From the NCBI RefSeq assembly GCF_014205275.1, contig NZ_JACHND010000001.1:6448001-6512000 (forward strand): 64,000 nt of DNA, in the 5' to 3' direction. The number at the start of each line of letters is the position of its first letter. Position 1 is the stretch's first letter. This DNA is from Sphaerisporangium siamense (GTDB lineage: Bacteria > Actinomycetota > Actinomycetes > Streptosporangiales > Streptosporangiaceae). This document shows positions 58,228 to 64,000 of this stretch, one piece after another. The translations under genes and the position numbers were made by a program. Under the pieces are notes generated by a model. That model was not told the origin of the DNA. It did no database searches and was given only the letters and a program-made list of their open reading frames with translations.

Positions 58228-58252
58228 CACCGGCGCTCTCGCGGCGCCGGTG
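58228..58252. terminator. hairpin after the zinc-ribbon gene
   Basis: CACCGGCGC and GCGCCGGTG pair over nine bases with a seven-base loop, 25 bases after the stop codon. Confidence 0.6.
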
Positions 58253-58321
58253 CCGAGCCTCCGGCGGTGTCTCCCTCGTGTCCCGCTCGTGTCCCGCTCC
58301 GGCGGGGTGACCGCTCCCGTG

Positions 58322-58343
58322 CGCCCGCTCCGCCGAGCGGGCG
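58322..58343. terminator. hairpin after the convergent lipoprotein gene
   Basis: CGCCCGCT and AGCGGGCG form an eight-base stem with a six-base loop, ten bases beyond the minus-strand gene's stop. Confidence 0.5.
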
Positions 58344-58352
58344 GGCGCCGGG

Positions 58353-59300
58353 TCAGCCGGGGAAGTCCTCCGGGTCCACCTCGACGCTGCGCACGTTGCC
58401 CCCGATGACGGGGCGCAGCGTGATGGTCCAGGACATGGGCCTGATGTACGTGGCGGTCCGCTGGGTCCTGAACGCCAGGTCCTTGCCGAACTTCTTGAAC
58501 AGGCAGTCGCGCGTGAAGGCGCGCGTGCGCCGGTCCCAGTCGGATCCGCTGGTGTAGTAGACCTTGTAGGTGCCGTCCGGCACGCCGGTGACCGTGACGT
58601 TCTTGCCCTTGCGGATGTAGAAGCGGGTGACGGCCCTCTTGCCGCGCACCACGCTGATCACGGTGTCGGACGTCGCGCCGTTCTTGACGATCAGGTGCCC
58701 GAGCCCGCCGCGGGGTCCCCGGCGGATGAACGCCCCGTTGGACAGCCGCCGGGACTGCTCCTTGGGCGTCTTCAGCCGGGCGACGTCGGCCGGGTAGTCG
58801 CCCTTGGCCGCGAGCTCGCCGCCCGCGTCCTTGACCGCGCCGTACCCGTCCGTCCCGCCGAGCCGGGCGAGGACGGCCGACGGCGCGCACAGCTCGTGCC
58901 CGGCGACGGCGTCGCGCAGCGTGCCGAGGTCGCCGTCGAGGCCGCGCAGCGCGGCGAGGTAGTCGGAGTGCTCGGCGCCGATCTCGGCCGGCGGGCTGGC
59001 GGCGACGAGGCGTTCCACGGCGTCGCCCGCCGCGCTCTGGGCGCGTTCGAGCCGCTGGTCCAGCGACTTCAGCGTGCGCGCCTTGGGCAGGCCGTCGAGG
59101 GCGGACCCGAGCGGGCCGGCCGCGGACCTGAGGGTCTCGCGGTAGGCGCCGGCGAGGTCCGGCGTGGGGCTGGCGGCGGGCGCGGAGTCCACGGGGCCGC
59201 GGACGGGCGCGGAGGGCTCGCCGGAGGTGCAGGCGGCCAGGGCCGTCGCCAGGGAGAGGGTCACGGCAAGCGCGGCGGGAGACCGCCGGTGGGCGCTCAT
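58353..59300 (-). CDS. secreted lipoprotein, unknown function
   Basis: A protein of 315 residues with a lipoprotein signal (AALAVTLSLATALAACTSGE, lipobox LAAC). A helical part follows (ARTLKSLDQRLERAQSAAGD, DAVERLVAASPPAE), then a beta-rich C-terminus (FIRRGPRGGLGHLIVKNGAT, SDTVISVVRGKRAVTRFYIR, GVPDGTYKVYYTSGSDWDRR). The latter resembles lipid-exposed beta-sandwich domains of unknown role in actinomycetes. ATG 59300 is chosen to place the signal peptide. Confidence 0.82.
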   Translation of the reverse strand: MSAHRRSPAALAVTLSLATALAACTSGEPSAPVRGPVDSAPAASPTPDLAGAYRETLRSAAGPLGSALDGLPKARTLKSLDQRLERAQSAAGDAVERLVAASPPAEIGAEHSDYLAALRGLDGDLGTLRDAVAGHELCAPSAVLARLGGTDGYGAVKDAGGELAAKGDYPADVARLKTPKEQSRRLSNGAFIRRGPRGGLGHLIVKNGATSDTVISVVRGKRAVTRFYIRKGKNVTVTGVPDGTYKVYYTSGSDWDRRTRAFTRDCLFKKFGKDLAFRTQRTATYIRPMSWTITLRPVIGGNVRSVEVDPEDFPG

Positions 59301-59384
59301 CCGGACATGATCGACGAGCTTCACCGATGCGTCAAGTTCGTATGTCACCCTTGTATGCCGTTGTATCTGACCAAAACCGGCAGG

Positions 59385-60890
59385 TCACTCGATAGGGCGG
59401 AAAACCAGGAGAGATCTCGGCCGTTTGCTGAAGACGAGCGGCCCCGTCGCGGAGAAGGTCTCCCCGTCGCGGGCGAGCCGCAGTTCCTCCTCCGCCGCCG
59501 CCGCGCCCCGCGCGCGGGCCCGCCGCTCCGCCGAGGCGAGGGGCGCGACGTGGAGGGTGTCGGCGCGCCACTGGACGTAGTGGCGCGACAGCCCGGTGCC
59601 GCCGAGCACCGTGCTCGCCAGGGCCCGCAGCCGGGGCAGCCGCGAGGCGGCGGTGAGCAGCCTGAGGTCCAGGACGCCGTCCTCCAGGCGGTTCCTGCGC
59701 GTGGGCGCGACCCCGCGCGACTCGTAGGCGCAGTTGCCCGCGAACAGCAGCCACACGCGGCGCCGCACGCCGTCCACGAGCATCTCCTGGGGACGGCGGT
59801 CGTGCATCAGCACGTCGGCCATGGCCAGCACCAGCGCCGGCCACTTGCCGATGCGCTTCTCCCAGTGCTCGCGGCGGTCCACGAGCAGCGGGTAGATGCC
59901 GAGGCTCGCGGTGTTGAGGAACACCTTCCCCGCCACCTCGCCGACGTCCACCGCGACCACGTGCCCGGCGCGGTAGGCGGCGACGGCCTCCTGGATGGTC
60001 TCCAGGCCGAGGGTGCGGGCGAAGTGGTCGAAGGTGCCCGCGGGGATGGGCAGCAGCGGGAGGCCGTGCTCGATGGCGACCTGCGCCCCGCAGTTCATCG
60101 TGCCGTCGCCGCCCGCCACGGCCAGCACGCGCGCCCGGCCCGCGGCCTCGCGCAGCCGGTCCATCAGGTCCTCGCCGGGCTGGACCTCGATGACCTCCGC
60201 CTTGGGGAGCACCTTGGCGACGGCGGACGCGGTGCCGGGGTCGCGTCCCGCGGCGTCGTTGACGACGGCCACCACGCCCTCGCCGTCGGGGTCGAGGTCG
60301 ATGAGCGGCGCGGTCGCCGCGACCCGGGCGTCGCCGTCCACGGTCTGGCCGGGCCACAGGCGCGTGGTGACGACCGCGGCGGTCAGGCCCAGCGCGACGC
60401 CGGCGAGCACGTCCCCGGGGTAGTGGACGCCGGTGTAGACGCGGGAGAAGCAGACGGCCCCGGCGGTGACCGCGACGGGCACGGCGACCCGCGCGGGGGC
60501 CTCCATCGCCACGGCCGCGGCGAACGCGGCGGCGGACGCCGAGTGGCCGGAGGGGAAGGAGTGGGACGAGGGAATCCTGCCGAGCCGCGCCAGCGGGAAG
60601 TCCACGATGGAGGGGCGGCTGCGCGCGAACGCCTGTTTGCCGAGCAGGTTGACCACGGGGCTGGCGAGGCTGATGGCCAGCAGGCCGCGGGTGGCCGCGC
60701 GGCGCATCCGGCGGCGCCCGGTGAGCGCCATGGCGCCCGCGACCCCCGCCCACAGCAGGGAGTTGTCGGCCGCGCGCGACAGGCGGGGCAGCACGCGGTC
60801 GAAGCCGGGCAGGTGCGCGTCGGCGACCGATCGGAACAGGCGCCGGTCCACGGCGCCGAGCCTCTTCCTGATCGGCGTGCGCTCGGTCAT
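59385..60890 (-). CDS. PAP2 phosphatase-diacylglycerol kinase fusion
   Basis: A protein of 501 residues. Residues about 50-190 are a membrane PAP2 phosphatase with all three motifs: KQAFARSRP, PSSHSFPSGHSASA and SRVYTGVHYPGDVLAG. Residues about 205-500 are a diacylglycerol-kinase-type catalytic domain (VVAVVNDAAGRD, VLAVAGGDGTMNCGAQVAIE with GGDGT, LPIPAGTFDHFARTLGL). The two activities oppose one another on lipid phosphates. Such fusions are known in actinomycetes and are linked to phospholipid turnover. Confidence 0.9.
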   Translation of the reverse strand: MTERTPIRKRLGAVDRRLFRSVADAHLPGFDRVLPRLSRAADNSLLWAGVAGAMALTGRRRMRRAATRGLLAISLASPVVNLLGKQAFARSRPSIVDFPLARLGRIPSSHSFPSGHSASAAAFAAAVAMEAPARVAVPVAVTAGAVCFSRVYTGVHYPGDVLAGVALGLTAAVVTTRLWPGQTVDGDARVAATAPLIDLDPDGEGVVAVVNDAAGRDPGTASAVAKVLPKAEVIEVQPGEDLMDRLREAAGRARVLAVAGGDGTMNCGAQVAIEHGLPLLPIPAGTFDHFARTLGLETIQEAVAAYRAGHVVAVDVGEVAGKVFLNTASLGIYPLLVDRREHWEKRIGKWPALVLAMADVLMHDRRPQEMLVDGVRRRVWLLFAGNCAYESRGVAPTRRNRLEDGVLDLRLLTAASRLPRLRALASTVLGGTGLSRHYVQWRADTLHVAPLASAERRARARGAAAAEEELRLARDGETFSATGPLVFSKRPRSLLVFRPIE

Positions 60891-60971
60891 GACCCTCCAC
60901 ATGCCCTGGTTAGTGCCCACATGGGCCACAGGCAGTCACACGAGCCGCTCCGATTCACGTCCGGCTCCGGG

Positions 60972-61334
60972 TCAGGGCAGGGGACGGCGGCCGGGGAAGC
61001 CGAGGTCGCTGCGGTGGTACCAGCCGAGCGCGGTCTCGCCCTCGATCCAGCACAGGCGGACCGACGCGCCGGACAGCACGGCGGGGAAGTCGGCCAGCAG
61101 CGGCGCGACGCCCTTGACCTCGATGCCCTGCTCGTCGAACCAGCCGAGGATTTCGGCGACGCGCGCCTCCATCGCCTTGGCCTCGGGGATGCCCCCGAGG
61201 TGGGAGAGCCCCGTGGCGGCGAGGTCGTGGCCGAGCTCGGCCAGGTCGGCGCGCATGGCTATCAGCAGGGCGGCGCGCCGCAGCAGCTCGGGCATGAGGT
61301 CGCGCGCCTCCTCGACCGTGAAGACCTTGTTCAC
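60972..61334 (-). CDS. DUF2203 protein
   Basis: A protein of 120 residues: VNKVFTVEEARDLMPELLRR at the start, GIEVKGVAPLLADFPAVLSG in the middle and RLCWIEGETALGWYHRSDLG near the end, the last being the family's hallmark. Function unknown. GTG 61334 overlaps the TGA of the MarR gene (GTGA), so translation is coupled. Confidence 0.88.
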   Translation of the reverse strand: MNKVFTVEEARDLMPELLRRAALLIAMRADLAELGHDLAATGLSHLGGIPEAKAMEARVAEILGWFDEQGIEVKGVAPLLADFPAVLSGASVRLCWIEGETALGWYHRSDLGFPGRRPLP

Positions 61335-61789
61335 CACGGCCGGGAACCGCCCTTCTCGTTGATCGCCTTGGAGCAGCGCGCCAGCAGGGAGCGCAGCGTG
61401 TCGCGCTCCTCGGGGGTGAACTCCTCGGCGATGCGCCGCTCGATCGCCGCGGCGCGCTCGTCGGCCAGCCGCAGCGCGCGCCACCCCGCCTCGGTGAGGT
61501 GGGTCTCCAGGACGTTGCGCTGCCAGCGGTTCGGCGTGCGCCGGACGAGGCCGCGCTGCTCCAGATTCCTGATCACGACGGTCATGGCCTGGGGCGTGAC
61601 ACGGCAGGCGCGGCCGAGCGCGGCCGAGGAGACGCCCGGATTGTCGGCCAGGGCGAGAAGGGCCGCGTACTGCGGCGCCGTCAGGCGGGCGGGCCTGACC
61701 GCCGCGCTCCTGGCCGCCATGAGCTCCTGCTCGACGCGCTTGATGTCGAACCCCAGCCGTTCTCCGGCGGGCATGCTCATGGCCGCCAT
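61331..61789 (-). CDS. MarR-family regulator
   Basis: A protein of 152 residues. The winged helix is ALLALADNPGVSSAALGRAC, RVTPQAMTVVIRNLEQRGLV and RRTPNRWQRNVLETHLTEAG. ATG 61789 is preferred (AAGG eight bases upstream); two more ATGs follow within five codons. First gene of a two-gene unit with DUF2203. Confidence 0.88.
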   Translation of the reverse strand: MAAMSMPAGERLGFDIKRVEQELMAARSAAVRPARLTAPQYAALLALADNPGVSSAALGRACRVTPQAMTVVIRNLEQRGLVRRTPNRWQRNVLETHLTEAGWRALRLADERAAAIERRIAEEFTPEERDTLRSLLARCSKAINEKGGSRPW

Positions 61790-61836
61790 CCTATATGACC
61801 TTGGACGGGACCTCGGGGACCGCTCCCCCGGGGAGG

Positions 61837-62187
61837 TCAGGAGGCCGCCGGGGCCGCGGGCACGGGCACGGGGCCGCCGGAGGGCCGCGGCGGCTCGGGC
61901 TCCTCGCCCAGCGCGTCGCGCAGCACCTCGTCGGCGTCGACTTCGAGGACCCGGGCGCGCTGCTCGCCGCCCTCCCCGCAGCCCACCGCGATCTCGCCGT
62001 GCTCCCAGGGCCGCGCACGGCTGAAGGCGGCCCGGAAGAACCTCTCCTCCCCGGCCGTGCCGCACAGACCGATGAGCCGCGCGTACGCGGAGAGCGCCTC
62101 GGGGGCGCCGCCGCGGCGTCCGGCGGGCGGCGCGTCGTCCCCGGCCGCTCGCGTCGCGGCGTCCGGCCGCGTCGGATCCTGGCTCAT
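61837..62187 (-). CDS. hypothetical protein, helical core with proline-rich end
   Basis: A protein of 116 residues from ATG 62187, with GGAGGTGCGC directly upstream, so the start is firm. A low-complexity N-terminus leads to a helical core (LSAYARLIGLCGTAGEERFF, RAAFSRARPWEHGEIAVGCG) and a proline/alanine tail. No family is recognised. Lies about 190 bases downstream of the MeaB gene on the same strand. Confidence 0.65.
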   Translation of the reverse strand: MSQDPTRPDAATRAAGDDAPPAGRRGGAPEALSAYARLIGLCGTAGEERFFRAAFSRARPWEHGEIAVGCGEGGEQRARVLEVDADEVLRDALGEEPEPPRPSGGPVPVPAAPAAS

Positions 62188-62375
62188 GCGCACCTCCGTC
62201 ACAGAGTGTGTCGCCATAGTGACACCGCCGTGTCGATCAGATGGCCCGGCGGTCGCCCCCGGGGGACGTTTCTCCTCCCGCGAGTGACCGCCGTACCCAC
62301 GCGAGTAACCGCCGCGCCGCCGGACGGCCCGTGCGCTTCTGTACCGATAGGACCCGCGCCGGTCGTCCGTGCCTC

Positions 62376-63371
62376 CTAGAAGGCGGGCGGCTCGGGCTCC
62401 AGGCCGAAGGCGGCGAGCAGGCGGTCGGCGGCCAGGGACGGGGTCAGTGTGCCCTCCAGGACCTCGCGCTCGACCTCCGCGCCGAGCGCGGCGACCTCCG
62501 GGTGGTCGAGCAGCCGGGCGAGGAGACGTTCGCGGACCAGCGTCCAGGTCCAGCCGACCTGCTGGCGGCGCCGCTTGTCGGCCAGGGCGCCCGAGGCCTC
62601 CAGCCGGTCCTGGTGGCGCACGATCGTGTCCCACAGCTCGGGCAGCCCGGCGCCCTCCATCCCGCTGCAGGTCAGCACGGGGATGTCCCACCCGCCGCCC
62701 CCGGCGCGCAGCAGCCGCAGCGCGCCGGCCAGCTCCCTGGCGGCCTTGCGCGCGTCCATCTCGTGCGGGCCGTCGGCCTTGTTGACCGCGATGACGTCGG
62801 CCAGCTCCAGCACGCCCTTCTTGATGCCCTGGAGCTGGTCGCCGGTGCGGGCGAGCGTGAGCAGCAGAAAGGTGTCCACCATGTCGGCGACGGCGGTCTC
62901 GGACTGCCCGACCCCGACGGTCTCGACCAGGACGACGTCGAAGCCGGCCGCCTCGACCACGACCATGGCCTCGCGCGTGGCCTTGGTGACGCCGCCGAGC
63001 GTGCCGGAGGTGGGCGAGGGGCGGATGAACGCGTCCGGGTCGGCGGCCAGGCGGGCCATGCGGGTCTTGTCGCCGAGGATGCTGCCGCCGGTGCGCGTCG
63101 AGGAGGGGTCCACGGCCAGGACGGCGACGCGCAGGCCCTGCCCGGTGAGGTGGACGCCGAGGGCGTCGATGAAGGTCGACTTGCCCACGCCGGGCACGCC
63201 GGTGATCCCGATCCTGCGGGCCTTGCCGGACAGGGGGGTCAGCTCGACCAGGAGCCGCTGGGCGAGCGCCCGGTGGTCGGCGCGGGTGGACTCCACCAGC
63301 GTGATCGCCCGCGCGATCCAGCCGACGGACCCCTCGCGGACCCCCTGGACGTAGGACTCAAGCGCCGGCAT
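62376..63371 (-). CDS. meaB: methylmalonyl-CoA mutase-associated GTPase MeaB
   Basis: A protein of 331 residues of the G3E GTPase group. The P-loop is GVPGVGKST (58-66), followed by [40 protein letters not shown] and VNKADG (the NKxD base-recognition motif). MeaB loads B12 into methylmalonyl-CoA mutase and protects it. The start lies inside the end of the mutase gene (overlap 14 bases), the usual arrangement. Confidence 0.95.
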   Translation of the reverse strand: MPALESYVQGVREGSVGWIARAITLVESTRADHRALAQRLLVELTPLSGKARRIGITGVPGVGKSTFIDALGVHLTGQGLRVAVLAVDPSSTRTGGSILGDKTRMARLAADPDAFIRPSPTSGTLGGVTKATREAMVVVEAAGFDVVLVETVGVGQSETAVADMVDTFLLLTLARTGDQLQGIKKGVLELADVIAVNKADGPHEMDARKAARELAGALRLLRAGGGGWDIPVLTCSGMEGAGLPELWDTIVRHQDRLEASGALADKRRRQQVGWTWTLVRERLLARLLDHPEVAALGAEVEREVLEGTLTPSLAADRLLAAFGLEPEPPAF

Positions 63372-64000
63372 GGCCCAGCCGGGCGGAGAGGTCGCGCAGG
63401 AGGTCCAGCGCGGCGTCGGCGATGACCGTGCCGGGCGGGAAGATGGCGGCGGCGCCGGCCTCGCGCAGCGCGGTGAAGTCGCCCGGCGGGATCACCCCGC
63501 CCACGACGATCATGATGTCGTCGCGCCCGAGCGCGGCCAGTTCGTCGCGGAGGGCGGGCACCAGCGTCAGGTGCCCGGCGGCCAGCGAGGAGACCCCGAC
63601 GATGTGCGCGTCGGCTTCGACGGCCTGGCGGGCGACCTCGGCGGGGGTCTGGAACAGCGGGCCCACGTCCACGTCGAAGCCGAGGTCGGCGAAGGCGGTG
63701 GCGATCACCTTCTGGCCCCGGTCGTGCCCGTCCTGGCCGACCTTGGCGACCAGGATGCGCGGGCGTCGCCCCTCGTCCCTGGCGAACGCCGCGCAGGCGG
63801 CCCTGACCTTCTCGACTCCGGCGGCGTCGCCGGCCTCCTCGCGGTACACCCCGCTGATCGTACGGACCTGCCCGGCGTGCCGTCCGAAGACCTTCTCCAG
63901 GGCGTCGGAGATCTCGCCGACGGTGGCCTTGGCGCGGGCGGCCTCCACGGCCAGGGCCAGCAGGTTGGCGTCCCCCGCGGCGCCGCGGGTGAGGGCCTCC
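63358..64000 (-). CDS. methylmalonyl-CoA mutase large subunit, C-terminal part
   Basis: The frame is open to the right edge; the window holds the last 213 codons. The B12-binding domain shows [20 protein letters not shown] (with the DxHxxG cobalt-ligand motif), [20 protein letters not shown] and [20 protein letters not shown]. The preceding [20 protein letters not shown] joins it to the catalytic barrel. It converts methylmalonyl-CoA and succinyl-CoA, feeding propionate breakdown or polyketide extender supply. Confidence 0.93.
   Translation of the reverse strand, partial: EALTRGAAGDANLLALAVEAARAKATVGEISDALEKVFGRHAGQVRTISGVYREEAGDAAGVEKVRAACAAFARDEGRRPRILVAKVGQDGHDRGQKVIATAFADLGFDVDVGPLFQTPAEVARQAVEADAHIVGVSSLAAGHLTLVPALRDELAALGRDDIMIVVGGVIPPGDFTALREAGAAAIFPPGTVIADAALDLLRDLSARLGHAGA

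Overview
The window is high-GC actinobacterial DNA. Gene content points to a Streptosporangiales-type genome (Nonomuraea, Streptosporangium, Actinomadura or a relative): an Rhs polymorphic toxin, a DUF574 methyltransferase, an F420-type LLM oxidoreductase, regulator/HATPase pairs, many actinobacterial phosphotransferases, and GTG starts with AGGAG-type ribosome sites. The genus is an inference. No tRNA, rRNA, CRISPR or transposase was recognised.

Left part (1-13 kb). An Rhs protein truncated by the window edge carries a C-terminal toxin-like tip and is followed by a small membrane-anchored protein. Next comes a stretch of gene debris (2465-3336): the C-terminal half of an MmyB-type regulator with a frameshift, joined to pieces of a short-chain dehydrogenase and a SnoaL-like protein. 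Positions 3387-10776 then form a seven-gene minus-strand block that looks like an undescribed RiPP (ribosomal peptide) cluster: a 25-residue peptide with a strong ribosome site, a YcaO enzyme, a TPR protein, a JmjC hydroxylase, an MFS exporter, an SRPBCC-PDZ fusion and an S9-type peptidase. An intact MmyB-type regulator lies just upstream, so full and broken copies of the same regulator bracket the block.

13-17.7 kb. A heterodimeric ABC exporter (first half frameshifted) sits between direct copies of a dispersed repeat. 17.7-28 kb. Aromatic ring-cleavage genes (FAH-family, class III extradiol dioxygenase, semialdehyde dehydrogenase) run divergently from a gamma-glutamyl hydrolase. An acetoacetate-decarboxylase-like gene runs divergently from a glutamine-synthetase-like gene. 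Four GTTTG-N4-CAAAC-type sites in the two divergent promoters suggest one regulon, perhaps controlled by the nearby MarR protein. A TPR-CHAT caspase-like protein lies between them.

28-48 kb. A DUF574 methyltransferase, a class V aminotransferase, an oligopeptide ABC operon with a permease-ATPase fusion, a P450, a kinase/regulator pair, an HATPase, an FG-GAP protein, PhoD, and small housekeeping genes (HAD phosphatases, an ArfB-like rescue factor, an alpha/beta hydrolase). 48-64 kb. A class IV aminotransferase, two repeat-rich spacers, antibiotic-kinase-like genes, a second regulator/HATPase pair, a TetR/methyltransferase pair sharing a double palindrome, an LLM oxidoreductase, a PAP2-diacylglycerol kinase fusion, a MarR/DUF2203 pair, and MeaB with the end of methylmalonyl-CoA mutase running off the right edge.
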